From the NCBI RefSeq assembly GCF_036689815.1, contig NZ_JBAHUR010000001.1, forward strand, positions 333,019-397,018: a stretch of 64,000 nt of DNA, in the 5' to 3' direction. This document shows, in pieces, positions 43,396 to 52,034 of the stretch. The first letter of the stretch is position 1. Every line of letters begins with the position of its first letter. The position numbers and the translations under genes are program-made. This DNA is from Magnetovibrio sp. PR-2. Lineage in GTDB: Bacteria; Pseudomonadota; Alphaproteobacteria; Rhodospirillales; Magnetovibrionaceae. The notes under the pieces were generated by a model. The model ran no database searches. It was not told the origin of the DNA and saw only the letters and a list, made by a program, of their open reading frames with translations.

Positions 43396-43977
43396 TTATA
43401 AAAGCTCTTCCAACTCGTCCTTGTCGTCGCACTCGATCACGCGTTTCGCCATGTCGTAGCTAAAGCCCGAGCGCGCCATGGCGGCCAAGTGCTTTTCTGA
43501 GTTGGCTTCGCGTTTGTCTGGGTCTGCGAAGGGACCTAAGCGACGGCGCCGCGCGAGCTTGATGGCGGCGTGGAGTTCCGGGTCCGGGGCTTCTTCAGTG
43601 AGCGCTTCGAGCGCTTGGTCGATGGTGTCGGGGTCCACGCCTTTTTCAAGCAGCTTCATGCGGATCGAGCGCCCGGCCACGCCACGGTTCATGAGAGACC
43701 GTGCGCGCACTTCGGCGTAGGCCAAATCGTTGAGCAATCCAGCCTCTTGATAGCGCACGATGAGATCGTCGATCCACTGGGCTGCAGTCTCTTGGTCGGG
43801 TTCGCCGTGGTGGCGGATGGATGTGTAGACACGCCGCTCCAAGACACGCTTGAGGTTTTCAGAGCTCGACGCGTAGCGTTCCAGATAATGCAAAGCAATG
43901 CCCGCCAGACGCTCCGGCGAGATCTTGCGCGGGATCTTTTGTTTGGGCTTTTTTGCGGGGGCTTTGCGTTCATCCAT
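43396..43977 (-). CDS. recX: Regulatory protein RecX
   Basis: Modulates RecA filaments. The 193-residue protein (start MDERKAPAKK at 43977) has a basic N-terminus and the three-helix repeats of RecX: ALHYLERYASSSENLKRVLE, LLNDLAYAEVRARSLMNRGV, AGRSIRMKLLEKGVD and FSYDMAKRVIECDD. A longer frame to 44025 overlaps the divergent permease start and is less likely. recA is not in the window. Confidence 0.88.
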   Translation of the reverse strand: MDERKAPAKKPKQKIPRKISPERLAGIALHYLERYASSSENLKRVLERRVYTSIRHHGEPDQETAAQWIDDLIVRYQEAGLLNDLAYAEVRARSLMNRGVAGRSIRMKLLEKGVDPDTIDQALEALTEEAPDPELHAAIKLARRRRLGPFADPDKREANSEKHLAAMARSGFSYDMAKRVIECDDKDELEELL

Positions 43978-44030
43978 AGAAGGACTATATAAGGTGCTTC
44001 CCCTGGATCCAATGAAGATTGGCAAAGCCC

Positions 44031-44813
44031 ATGCAACAGCAAGTCACCATTTCCAATTGGCTCGGCGTTTATACCTTGTATATGCGCGAAGTTCGTCGCT
44101 TCGTGAAGGTCTACACCCAGACCATTGTCGGCCCGGTGGTGACCACGTTGCTGTTCTTGGCGGTGTTTTCGCTGGCCTTGGGCCGGGCGGTTACGGAAGT
44201 CCACGGAGTTCCGTTTTTGGAATTTCTCGCCCCGGGTCTGATTATGATGGCCATCGTGCAAAACGCGTTTGCCAACACGTCGAGCTCCATGATGATTTCC
44301 AAGGTTCAGGGCAACATCGTCGACACCTTAATGCCGCCGCTGAACGCGCATGAACTCACGTTTGGTATTGCCATGGGTGGAATGACCCGCGGGATTGCCG
44401 TGGGGCTTGCTACGGCTTTTGTGTTGTCCATCTGGGTGCCGCTGGAAATTGCCAACGTCGGCTTGATCGTGTTTCACGCCGTGGCGGCTTCATTGATGCT
44501 GTCGCTTTTGGGCGTGATCGGTGGCATTTGGTCGGAAAAATTCGACCACATCGCGGCGGTCACCAACTTTATCATCACGCCCTTGTCGTTTTTGTCAGGC
44601 ACGTTTTATTCCATCGAACGTTTGCCCGAAATTGCCAAGACCATCGCGTTGCTCAATCCGTTTTTCTACATGATCGACGGTTTTCGCGCGGGCTTCATCG
44701 GCCACAGCGACGCCAACGTCTTGGTCGGCATGGCCGTGGTCGCGGGCATGGATGTGGTGCTGTGGATCGTGTGCTGGAAAATGTTCGACAGCGGCTACAA
44801 GCTGAAGCCTTAA
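44031..44813 (+). CDS. ABC-2 type transporter permease
   Basis: 260 residues with six membrane helices. It resembles YadH-type permeases: YTQTIVGPVVTTLLFLAVFS, FLEFLAPGLIMMAIVQNAFA, SSSMMISKVQGNIVDTLMPP and LSFLSGTFYSIERLP. It probably exports a lipid-linked or polysaccharide substrate. No ATPase gene is adjacent, so the partner must be elsewhere. The ATG at 44031 is chosen over a TTG at 44019. Divergent from recX. Confidence 0.88.
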   Translation: MQQQVTISNWLGVYTLYMREVRRFVKVYTQTIVGPVVTTLLFLAVFSLALGRAVTEVHGVPFLEFLAPGLIMMAIVQNAFANTSSSMMISKVQGNIVDTLMPPLNAHELTFGIAMGGMTRGIAVGLATAFVLSIWVPLEIANVGLIVFHAVAASLMLSLLGVIGGIWSEKFDHIAAVTNFIITPLSFLSGTFYSIERLPEIAKTIALLNPFFYMIDGFRAGFIGHSDANVLVGMAVVAGMDVVLWIVCWKMFDSGYKLKP

Positions 44814-44819
44814 CCGCGC

Positions 44820-45563
44820 TCAGCCCTTAAAGCTGCACTTCGCCCCGACCAAGCGGCGGCGTTGGCCTTCTAGGCGCAGCTTATCGTCTTTCCAGGCCTT
44901 CATCGCCGCATAGCGTGCACGCATGGGTTCGCACTTGAATTTCTCAATCATGTTGGGATCGGTTTTGCTCAACAAGCCATTGATCATCTTGTACTTCGTA
45001 TTGAGCTTGTGAAAACTCGCGCTGCCGGGCTCGAATTGTTTGAGCCTTTGCGACAGGGTCAACATATTGCGATGAAGCTTGGCGCTTAAGCTCGCGTCCA
45101 CGAACGCATAGGCCACTTTCAGCGGTGCAATCCACGTGACGTCGCGGCTAACCACAAAGGCGCCCATGGATTTATCATCTCCGCCGATGCGGTATTCACC
45201 CGTCACGATGACACGGTTGTTGGCGCCCTTGAGTTTGGGGTGGGTGCTGTCGGGCGGGTCGTAGGCGATCAGCTGGATCAGATCAGCGCCTTTGCGCAGG
45301 TCTTTGGGCAGTTGTTCCGCCAAATCGATGACCTTGGCCATGTATTGAAAGAATTTCGCATTGTTGGCATTTGCTTTGGCAGAGCCCACCAACAGATGGC
45401 CCTTATAGCGACGGACTTCGCCGGGTTCGGGCATGCCTTTGAAGGTGTAACTGGGGCGATCTTGCGCTGCGTTCTTGGGTTCTTCAACCGTCACCCCCAT
45501 AGCAGGGACCGCAATTCCCAAGACAGCCGCAACACTCGCCGTAGCGATAAGTGCGCGTATCAT
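44820..45563 (-). CDS. Exported hypothetical protein
   Basis: 247 residues from the ATG at 45563 with a signal peptide (MIRALIATASVAAVLGIAVP, cleavage near AMG). The mature part is mixed helix and strand, with Cys only near the C-terminus (KFKCEPMRARYAA and GAKCSFKG, likely one disulfide). No family is recognised. GAGTGG precedes the start. Convergent with the permease gene, six bases away. Confidence 0.72.
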   Translation of the reverse strand: MIRALIATASVAAVLGIAVPAMGVTVEEPKNAAQDRPSYTFKGMPEPGEVRRYKGHLLVGSAKANANNAKFFQYMAKVIDLAEQLPKDLRKGADLIQLIAYDPPDSTHPKLKGANNRVIVTGEYRIGGDDKSMGAFVVSRDVTWIAPLKVAYAFVDASLSAKLHRNMLTLSQRLKQFEPGSASFHKLNTKYKMINGLLSKTDPNMIEKFKCEPMRARYAAMKAWKDDKLRLEGQRRRLVGAKCSFKG

Positions 45564-45675
45564 GATCCACTCTTTATCATTGTCGCTGTATGTTTTTAGC
45601 AAGTATGACGTTCGAATACCCATGACGTCAATAGGGCTAAACTCCCAAGACATGCACAGTTTCTAGACTTCTCCA

Positions 45676-45704
45676 TTGACAGACGGAGGTCGGATTCCCA
45701 TAAT
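45676..45704 (+). promoter_or_regulatory. Sigma-70 promoter of argD
   Basis: TTGACA (45676-45681), a 17-base spacer and CATAAT (45699-45704): near consensus. Transcription is expected from about 45711, just before a long inverted repeat. Confidence 0.8.
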
Positions 45705-45714
45705 CCTCGGCTTT

Positions 45715-45749
45715 CCGGGCAGGCCCGCCTTTAAAAAGGGTTTGCCCGG
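45715..45749 (+). promoter_or_regulatory. Inverted repeat in the argD leader (candidate attenuator or operator)
   Basis: CCGGGCA (45715-45721) pairs with TGCCCGG (45743-45749). The stem extends inward through two G-U pairs and CCC/GGG to about 12 bp. A T-rich stretch (TTGTTTATTTTT) follows, so the RNA form is terminator-like. It begins within a few bases of the predicted transcription start of the arginine gene pair. Confidence 0.5.
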
Positions 45750-45788
45750 TTGTTTATTTTTGGAACCAGAGAGAAGGAATCATTCGTT

Positions 45789-46976
45789 ATGTCGTCCGCG
45801 TTGATGGAGACCTATGCGCCTGCGGATCTCGCCTTTGTCAAGGGCGAGGGGGTCTATGTGTACACGGCGGACGAGCGACGATTCCTAGACTTCTGCGCAG
45901 GCATCGCGGTGAGCTGCATGGGCCATGCCCATCCTCACTTGGTGGACGCTTTAACGTCCCAAGCCGAAAAGCTGTGGCACGTGTCCAACCTTTACAAGAT
46001 CCCGGGCCAGTATGAGCTTGCGGACAGGTTGGCGGCGGCGAGTTTTGCGGACCGGGTGTTCTTTTCGAACTCGGGTGCCGAAGCGTTGGAAGGCTCGATC
46101 AAAATCGCGCGCAAATACCAAATCGACCAGGGCCACCCTGAACGCTACCGGGTGATCGGCTGCGACAGCGCGTTTCACGGCCGCACCTTGGCGACCATTG
46201 CCGCGGCGGGTCAAGAAAAGCTGTTGGAAGGCTTCGGCCCCGTTGTGGACGGCTTCGATCATGTTGCCTTTGGTAATTTGAACGAAATGCGCGCTGCGAT
46301 TACGGACGAAACGGCGGCCATCTTGGTCGAACCGGTTCAGGGCGAAGGCGGCTTGCGCGCGGCGGATGCGGACTATCTTAAAGGTCTGCGCGCCATGTGT
46401 GACGAGTTCGGCCTGTTGTTGATGTTCGACGAAGTCCAATGCGGCATGGGCCGGACCGGCAAGCTGTTTGCCCACGAATGGGCCGACATCGTTCCGGACG
46501 TGGTCGCCACGGCCAAAGGCATCGGCGGCGGGTTCCCGTTGGGCGCGATATTGACCACCGAAAAAGCGGCTGTGTTGGGCGTGGGCAACCACGGCACGAC
46601 CTATGGCGGCAATCCGTTGGCCATGGCCGTCGGCGGTGCGGTGCTGGACGAGCTCTTGAAAGACGGGTTCTTGGATCACGTGGTCGAGATGGGCGTCAAA
46701 CTGCATGCCGGCCTTGCCAAATTGGTTCAGGACTTCCCCAACGTGTTCGTGGAAACGCGCGGTCTGGGTTTGATGCAAGGCATCAAGCTGGTGGAACGCG
46801 TGGTCAACCGCGACTTCAAAACTGAGTTGGAAGCAGAAGGTCTGTTGGTTGCGCCTGCAGGCGACAACGTGTTGCGTTTGCTTCCCCCGTTGATCATCAC
46901 CGAGGCCCACATCCATGAGGCCATGGAAAAATTCACCGCCGTGGCCGCGCGCCACGCGGGGAATGAAGCTAAGTGA
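45789..46976 (+). CDS. argD: Acetylornithine aminotransferase
   Basis: PLP enzyme of arginine synthesis (and possibly of lysine synthesis as succinyl-DAP aminotransferase). The 395-residue protein shows FLDFCAGIAVSCMGHAHPHL, FFSNSGAEALEGSIKIARKY, AFHGRTLATIAAAGQEKLLE, LLMFDEVQCGMGRTGKLFAH and the PLP lysine in ATAKGIGGGFPLGA. The start at 45789 (MSSALMETYA) has GAAGGAA upstream. It is followed 12 bases later by argF in one operon. Confidence 0.96.
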   Translation: MSSALMETYAPADLAFVKGEGVYVYTADERRFLDFCAGIAVSCMGHAHPHLVDALTSQAEKLWHVSNLYKIPGQYELADRLAAASFADRVFFSNSGAEALEGSIKIARKYQIDQGHPERYRVIGCDSAFHGRTLATIAAAGQEKLLEGFGPVVDGFDHVAFGNLNEMRAAITDETAAILVEPVQGEGGLRAADADYLKGLRAMCDEFGLLLMFDEVQCGMGRTGKLFAHEWADIVPDVVATAKGIGGGFPLGAILTTEKAAVLGVGNHGTTYGGNPLAMAVGGAVLDELLKDGFLDHVVEMGVKLHAGLAKLVQDFPNVFVETRGLGLMQGIKLVERVVNRDFKTELEAEGLLVAPAGDNVLRLLPPLIITEAHIHEAMEKFTAVAARHAGNEAK

Positions 46977-46988
46977 AGGAGAGCCACA

Positions 46989-47903
46989 ATGACGGCTCCG
47001 AAGCATTTTCTCGATTTGCATAAGTTGGACGCAGGCACCCTGCGCGAAATTCTCGATATGGGCTCGGCCATCAAAACCGGGCGCCATATGGAAGACGGCG
47101 ATACGGAAATTCTAAGTGGTAGAACGCTTGCTATGATTTTCGAAAAACCGTCTACGCGCACTCGTGTGTCGTTCGAAGTGGGCATGAAACAACTGGGTGG
47201 TCATGTGGTCGTTATGGACGGCCAAGGCAGCCAGTTGGGGCGCGGGGAAACCGTGGCGGACACCGCACGTGTGCTGTCGCGTTATGTGGACGCGATTATG
47301 ATTCGCACCGACGACCCGGCGAAGCTGATTGAGCTGGCCGCGCACGCCACCGTTCCCGTGATTAATGGCCTGACGGATGACAGCCATCCGTGCCAGTTGA
47401 TGGCGGACGTGATGACATACGAAGAACATCGCGGCTCCATCCAAGGTAAAAAGGTGGTTTGGTGCGGCGACGGCAACAACATGGCGGCGAGCTTTGTGCA
47501 CGCCGCACAACGCTTCGACTTTGCGCTGACCTTGGCGACACCCGAACAGCTGAGCTTGAACCAAGCCGTCATTGACTGGGCCAAAGGCGAAGGGGCGGAC
47601 ATCACTGTGTCGCGCAACGCCGATGAAGCCTGCACCGATGCGGACTTGATTGTGACCGACACCTGGGTGTCCATGGGCGACACGGACGCGGAAGAGCGCT
47701 GTGCATTGTTGCAGCCGTTCCAAGTGGACCAACGCCGTATGGAACTGGCCAAGTCGGACGCGGTGTTCATGCACTGCCTGCCCGCCCACCGTGACGAAGA
47801 AGCCACGGCAGAAGTCTTGGACGGGCCACAGTCCATCATCTGGGACGAAGCCGAAAACCGCCTGCACGCTCAAAAGGGCATCTTGGCGTGGTGCATGAGC
47901 TAA
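46989..47903 (+). CDS. argF: Ornithine carbamoyltransferase
   Basis: Makes citrulline from ornithine and carbamoyl phosphate. The 304-residue protein has the carbamoyl-phosphate loop [15 protein letters not shown], the [11 protein letters not shown] block and the ornithine-binding [20 protein letters not shown] precedes the ATG. argD-argF-hslO run together on the plus strand. Confidence 0.97.
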   Translation: MTAPKHFLDLHKLDAGTLREILDMGSAIKTGRHMEDGDTEILSGRTLAMIFEKPSTRTRVSFEVGMKQLGGHVVVMDGQGSQLGRGETVADTARVLSRYVDAIMIRTDDPAKLIELAAHATVPVINGLTDDSHPCQLMADVMTYEEHRGSIQGKKVVWCGDGNNMAASFVHAAQRFDFALTLATPEQLSLNQAVIDWAKGEGADITVSRNADEACTDADLIVTDTWVSMGDTDAEERCALLQPFQVDQRRMELAKSDAVFMHCLPAHRDEEATAEVLDGPQSIIWDEAENRLHAQKGILAWCMS

Positions 47904-47911
47904 GAGAGAGA

Positions 47912-48814
47912 ATGACCGAGACTTCCCCTAATCTGGATTTCGCCCAGACCTTTCAAATCGAAGGTCAGGATGTGCGTGGCCGCTTGGTTCGCTTGGGCCA
48001 GGCCCTGGACGATGTTTTGCACGCCCACGCCTACCCCGCGCCGGTTTCGCAAATGTTGGCCGAAACTTTGACTTTAGCCGTGACCCTCGCCAGTGCCTTG
48101 AAATATGAGGGTATTTTCACCCTGCAAATTCAAAGTGACGGGCCGATTTCTTTGCTGGTTGCGGATATCACGTCCGAAGGCGCGGTGCGGGGTTATGCGC
48201 GGTTTGACGAACAGCGCGTCGACGATGCTGAGATCAGCGACGGTGCGCCTGTGCCGCGTTTGTTGGGCAGTGGTCACTTGGCGTTCACCGTCGACCAAGG
48301 CCAGGACATGGAACGTTACCAAGGCATTGCCGAATTGGACGGCGCAACGCTTTCGGAATGTGCGCATCACTATTTCCGCAATTCCGAACAGTTGGACACG
48401 GCGATTTTTGTTGCGTCGAAAATCGAAGACGGCAATTCGCGCGCCGGGGCGCTGATGGTGCAACGCATGCCCAGCGCGACCGGAACGCCCACGGAAGACG
48501 ACGAAGACAGCTGGCGGCGCGCTGTGGCCATTTTGTCGTCCTTGACCGAAGACGAATTGCTGGACGAAGGGCTGGATCACGACACGTTGTTGTTTCGCTT
48601 GTACCACGAAGACGGCGTGCGCGCGTTCGAACCCCACAAAGTGTTCCAACGCTGCCGCTGTTCGCGCGAAAAGATCGAAGACACCATCAAAACCATGCCG
48701 CGCGAAGAAATCACCAACGAAGCGGGCGAAGTGGAAGTCGTGTGCGAATTTTGCAAAACCGATTACATCTTTGACGTCGAGGATCTCGACAAGCTGTTCG
48801 CCAAACCGCATTGA
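47912..48814 (+). CDS. hslO: Redox-regulated chaperone Hsp33
   Basis: Holdase activated by oxidation. The 300-residue protein ends in the zinc-binding redox switch CRCSREKIE ... CEFCKTDY (C-x-C plus C-x2-C), intact. The ATG at 47912 lies nine bases after the argF stop. The upstream in-frame GTG (47888) would overlap argF and is less likely. argD-argF-hslO is a common alphaproteobacterial order. Confidence 0.95.
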   Translation: MTETSPNLDFAQTFQIEGQDVRGRLVRLGQALDDVLHAHAYPAPVSQMLAETLTLAVTLASALKYEGIFTLQIQSDGPISLLVADITSEGAVRGYARFDEQRVDDAEISDGAPVPRLLGSGHLAFTVDQGQDMERYQGIAELDGATLSECAHHYFRNSEQLDTAIFVASKIEDGNSRAGALMVQRMPSATGTPTEDDEDSWRRAVAILSSLTEDELLDEGLDHDTLLFRLYHEDGVRAFEPHKVFQRCRCSREKIEDTIKTMPREEITNEAGEVEVVCEFCKTDYIFDVEDLDKLFAKPH

Positions 48815-48847
48815 TTTATAATGAAAATGCACTTGATAAAGTGTTTT

Positions 48848-49747
48848 TCACCAACCCGCTTTGTTTGTCCAATCATTTGGGAAACCAATTTCAGACAGCG
48901 TGATGTCTGGAAACTTGGCGAAGAGCGCTTCCAAGTCATCTTTCCATGTTGATGGGATACCAGTATTGATCAGCATGACATTTATGACTGTTGCTGCAGA
49001 GTAAAAGTACTTTGTGTCAGATACACGAATTCTCATTTTCTTATAATTTGTCGGTGTGATCGTTAGTTTTAGTCGAAGGAGTCTGTTGTGGTGTGCGATG
49101 TGATTGCGAACGTAAGTCAAGTAATGAAGCCAAGATTCGAACACCTCAGTTTGGTCAATCCCAAATTTCATGGATATGCTTTTGCGGTCTCTCGATTCTT
49201 CTAATATTGTGTATATGCGCGACCAGAATCCAAAAGTTACACACTCCGTCATAGCCCAACTTGGCGGTAAATACGGTTTATCGAATTTGTTATAATAACT
49301 CTCAACAAATTGCTTTGATTTGGATCGCGCGACTTCGTGTTCTATTTTATTGAGAAAAGTTCCAATTCCCCAGGATTTGGTTGGCTTGAAAATGTCTGTA
49401 TTCAAAAACCAATGGGGACCATGTCTGACACTTAGTGTGTTGGCGATAGATCCACGTACCGCAATCTCAAGTTTTTCAATTGCTTCAAAAGTAAGGGCTC
49501 TCAGCTGACGATCAAACTCATAACGATCTATGATCTTGTCAAAACTGATTGTCTCAGGAAAAGTTTTATCTGTTGGGCATAGCAAATGATACCAATACCC
49601 CTTCAGGCGGTATCCACCTACATGTTGCAAGTATGTTTTGGCTCTTTCGTCACTTTCTATATGGAGCCCTTGATTGCGAAGTTTTTCAAGGTGTTGCTCT
49701 GGTGTGAAAGCTGGTTTCGTAAAAATGCGGGTCTTGGAATTAGGCAT
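48848..49747 (-). CDS. abiF: AbiF/Abi_2-family HEPN ribonuclease-like toxin
   Basis: 299 residues from the ATG at 49747 (MPNSKTRIFT). Abi_2 features are visible: KPAFTPEQHLEKLRNQGLHI, YLQHVGGYRLKGYWYHLL, YEFDRQLRALTFEAIEKLEI and PPSWAMTECVTFGFWSRIYT. The HEPN nuclease motif R-x4-H is intact in YVRNHIAHHNRLL (R214, H219). Such proteins act as abortive-infection toxins, and AbiF members are associated with a structured RNA encoded just upstream; such an RNA is present here (49750-49821). The gene is much more AT-rich than its neighbours and has different codon use, so it was probably acquired by transfer. It is inserted between hslO and a lipoprotein gene. Confidence 0.88.
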   Translation of the reverse strand: MPNSKTRIFTKPAFTPEQHLEKLRNQGLHIESDERAKTYLQHVGGYRLKGYWYHLLCPTDKTFPETISFDKIIDRYEFDRQLRALTFEAIEKLEIAVRGSIANTLSVRHGPHWFLNTDIFKPTKSWGIGTFLNKIEHEVARSKSKQFVESYYNKFDKPYLPPSWAMTECVTFGFWSRIYTILEESRDRKSISMKFGIDQTEVFESWLHYLTYVRNHIAHHNRLLRLKLTITPTNYKKMRIRVSDTKYFYSAATVINVMLINTGIPSTWKDDLEALFAKFPDITLSEIGFPNDWTNKAGW

Positions 49748-49749
49748 AG

Positions 49750-49821
49750 AAAAACCCGCCTTTTGCACGCCTGTCGAAACAGGACCCTTTCCGAAGAAAG
49801 GACGTGTGGCGGGTGTTGTTA
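49750..49821 (-). ncRNA. AbiF-associated structured RNA
   Basis: About 72 bases. The outer stem ACCCGCC (49808-49814) pairs with GGCGGGT (49754-49760); a second stem ACACG/CGTGC continues it, with an AAAA bulge. Inside the junction are two hairpins, CCTTTC-TTCG-GAAAGG and CCTGT-TTCG-ACAGG, both with UUCG tetraloops. A T-run follows the outer stem and ends two bases before the abiF ATG, so the RNA carries its own terminator. It matches the layout expected of the abiF RNA motif (structured RNA with terminator directly upstream of an Abi_2 gene); family assignment needs a covariance search. Confidence 0.78.
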
Positions 49822-49827
49822 CCGAGC

Positions 49828-49856
49828 ACAGTAGCTCTCTTTCGAAGGGGTGTCAA
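49828..49856 (-). promoter_or_regulatory. Promoter of the AbiF-associated RNA
   Basis: On the minus strand TTGACA (49851-49856), a 17-base spacer, TACTGT (49828-49833). Predicted start near 49821, immediately before the structured RNA. Confidence 0.72.
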
Positions 49857-50040
49857 CAAATTGGTCAAGTTTTGAGTGAGATTTAGCATATGTTGTGTTT
49901 CCAATAAGATGCCTCATCGTAGACGTGACTGTCGCCAACAATCAAGAGGTGTGCTTATTGAAAAGATAGATGACAGAAGCAAATTTAATGAGGATCCATA
50001 CGTCTTGAAGATGTCACAATCGCGGGGCAATATAACTCCC

Positions 50041-50640
50041 ATGATAACACGCAGGCATTTTTTGATGTTGGGCACCGCCGCACTGGTTGGCGGGTGCGCA
50101 ACCGACACCCCCATCGCCGGACCGATCCCGGAGTTGGGCTTTCAGCACTTGCCGCCGATGTTTTTGAACGTGGGCAGCATTCAGGTGAAAAACGAATACC
50201 TCGCCCCGATGAAGGCCCCCAATGCGGAGCACCGCTTCCCCACGCCACCGGCCCAGGCCATGGCAGGCTGGGCGCGCTCGCGCATTCAAGCCGTGGGTGG
50301 GAAAAACAATGGCGCGGTGGCAACGTTCGTCATTGAAGAGGCTTCCGTCAAAGAAGTGGTTTTGAAAAAGACCGAGGGGTTCAAGGGGCTATTTACCTAC
50401 GAACCGACCGAGCGCTATGACGCCCATTGCATCGGGCGCTTGGAGATCGTCGATGCCAACGGGGCCAAAGGCAACGTGCGCGTCGAAGCCATGCGCAGTG
50501 CCGAAGTCAGTGAAAACGCCACCCTGGCGGAGCGTGAAAAAGCCTGGTTCGAAATGATCGAAAAGCTGATGGGTGACTTCAACACACAGATGGACGAGCA
50601 GATCGTCCAGCACTTAAGCGCCTGGGCGCCCCTGCGCTGA
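50041..50640 (+). CDS. Lipoprotein with twin-arginine-like signal
   Basis: 199 residues from the ATG at 50041. The N-terminus MITRRHFLMLGTAALVGGCA has an RR-x-F-L motif and a lipobox (GGC), so Tat export with lipidation is plausible. The mature part is mixed helix and strand with no known domain. A longer frame starts at 49876 but has no RBS and lacks a signal peptide. Its function is unknown. Confidence 0.78.
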   Translation: MITRRHFLMLGTAALVGGCATDTPIAGPIPELGFQHLPPMFLNVGSIQVKNEYLAPMKAPNAEHRFPTPPAQAMAGWARSRIQAVGGKNNGAVATFVIEEASVKEVVLKKTEGFKGLFTYEPTERYDAHCIGRLEIVDANGAKGNVRVEAMRSAEVSENATLAEREKAWFEMIEKLMGDFNTQMDEQIVQHLSAWAPLR

Positions 50641-50759
50641 CCCTGAATAAAGCATAGCTTTCTATGAATGCACCGCGTCATAAAGGGCAGGAATCTTGAC
50701 GTTTTGCATTAACCATAAGCTTTTTTTATGAAAATTGGAAAACGATAAGCCTAGATGGG

Positions 50760-51227
50760 CTACAGGCTAAGCGGGCAAACCATACCGAAACACGCCAAAC
50801 CGAGGACTTCGCGGTTCTCTTCCACCTCAAAGCCGCAGGCCTCAAACAGCGGGCGGGCGGCGAGGCTGGCTTGGGCCGTCAGAACAGCCACCCCGTGTGC
50901 GTCGGCGCTGCCCATCAGCTCCAACAAAAGTCTTCGCCCGGCCCCGTGGCGGGCCCGGCGGGGGTGGCACATGACAAAGTCCACGTACCCGGCTGGGGTA
51001 ATGTTGGCAAAGGCATAGATACCTCGCCCATCAAACGCCACCCGACACGTGAGTGACGGGGCCAAGCGTTGGTGGAAGGTGTGCACAGACGGTGTGCGCG
51101 CCAGCCAGGACGTGAGTTGCGCTGGGCCATAAAATTGTCGCCCCGTAATGCGCACGGCGGTGCGCAACACGTCTAAGCACGCCCAAGCATCTGCGGCGAG
51201 GTATTCACGAGTGTGGATGGTGTGCAT
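50760..51227 (-). CDS. GNAT-family N-acetyltransferase
   Basis: 155 residues. The acetyl-CoA motif A is VDFVMCHPRRARHGAGRRLL then LELMGSADAHGV, followed by LAARPLFEACGFEVEENREV. The substrate is not evident. It starts five bases after the Ni/Co transporter-like gene on the same strand, so the two are probably co-transcribed. Confidence 0.88.
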   Translation of the reverse strand: MHTIHTREYLAADAWACLDVLRTAVRITGRQFYGPAQLTSWLARTPSVHTFHQRLAPSLTCRVAFDGRGIYAFANITPAGYVDFVMCHPRRARHGAGRRLLLELMGSADAHGVAVLTAQASLAARPLFEACGFEVEENREVLGLACFGMVCPLSL

Positions 51228-51232
51228 CTCGA

Positions 51233-51940
51233 TTAGGGCAGCAGCTGATAAAGCTGCGTTTCATACATGGTGTACAGACCCAACGCCATGGTGGCCAAAC
51301 CCGTCGTCCCTTGGATGGATCGGTTGGCCCACGTCAGCATGCGCGCGGAATAGGCAATGGGCACCGCGATCAAAACGCTGAGTGCAGCCATACCGAAGAT
51401 CGAACCTGCGCCGAACAGCACCACATAGATAAAGCCGCTGGAGATGGTGGGTGCGGTTGAGGCTGTCAAAACCAACAAAGCCGCCGAGCCCGCCATGCCG
51501 TGCATCATGCCGACCAACAGTGTGCGCAGGGGAAATGGTTTGTGTTCATGGTGGTGGCTGGATGCGGTGTGGTCTTGCACCTCTCCCGCGTGGGAGTGGG
51601 CGTGGAAGTGTTTGTCTTGGCCGTGGCTGTGGGCGTGAAAGTGCACGCGTTCGCGCCACAGACGGTAAAGGATGTGACCGCCCAAGCCCACCAACATGAC
51701 ACCGACGACAAATTCCAAAAGGGACGCCAAGCCGTCTTGAATGGCGAAGCCCAAAATGATGGCGGCACCGGCAAACAGCATTAAAGTGAGGGTGTGGCCC
51801 AAGCCCCAAACCGCGCCGGTGCGCACAATTTGTTTCACACTGGTTTGACGCGACGCCATGGAAGAGACGGCGGCAACGTGGTCGGCTTCGAGCGCGTGGC
51901 TCATACCGACCAATACGGCGAGGGTGAGAAAAGACAACAT
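51233..51940 (-). CDS. Nickel/cobalt transporter-like membrane protein (NiCoT/UreH type)
   Basis: 235 residues with six membrane segments. The signature HALEADHVAAV (H-x4-D-H) in the first helix is the nickel/cobalt selectivity motif. A cytoplasmic or periplasmic loop between helices 3 and 4 is very His-rich (HFHAHSHGQDKHFHAHSHAG, then SSHHHEHK), suiting metal capture. The start at 51940 (MLSFLTLAVLVGM) is preferred to an upstream TTG. It precedes the GNAT gene. No urease or hydrogenase gene is near. Confidence 0.87.
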   Translation of the reverse strand: MLSFLTLAVLVGMSHALEADHVAAVSSMASRQTSVKQIVRTGAVWGLGHTLTLMLFAGAAIILGFAIQDGLASLLEFVVGVMLVGLGGHILYRLWRERVHFHAHSHGQDKHFHAHSHAGEVQDHTASSHHHEHKPFPLRTLLVGMMHGMAGSAALLVLTASTAPTISSGFIYVVLFGAGSIFGMAALSVLIAVPIAYSARMLTWANRSIQGTTGLATMALGLYTMYETQLYQLLP

Positions 51941-52034
51941 AGGCTCAGGGCACTCCAAATTTTATGAGTATGAGAATGCCCGAAATCGTATGATGCTGCA
52001 ATGCAAAATAACTTACCAGGGCTGGAGCAGGCGA

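Noticed and set aside
45951..47087. Long minus-strand frame opposite argD
   Set aside because: Shadow frame; argD has all the PLP-enzyme motifs on the other strand.
49768..49768. GTG at 49768 as the start of abiF
   Set aside because: It lies inside the structured RNA, upstream of the terminator. The ATG at 49747 gives the usual Abi_2 N-terminus.
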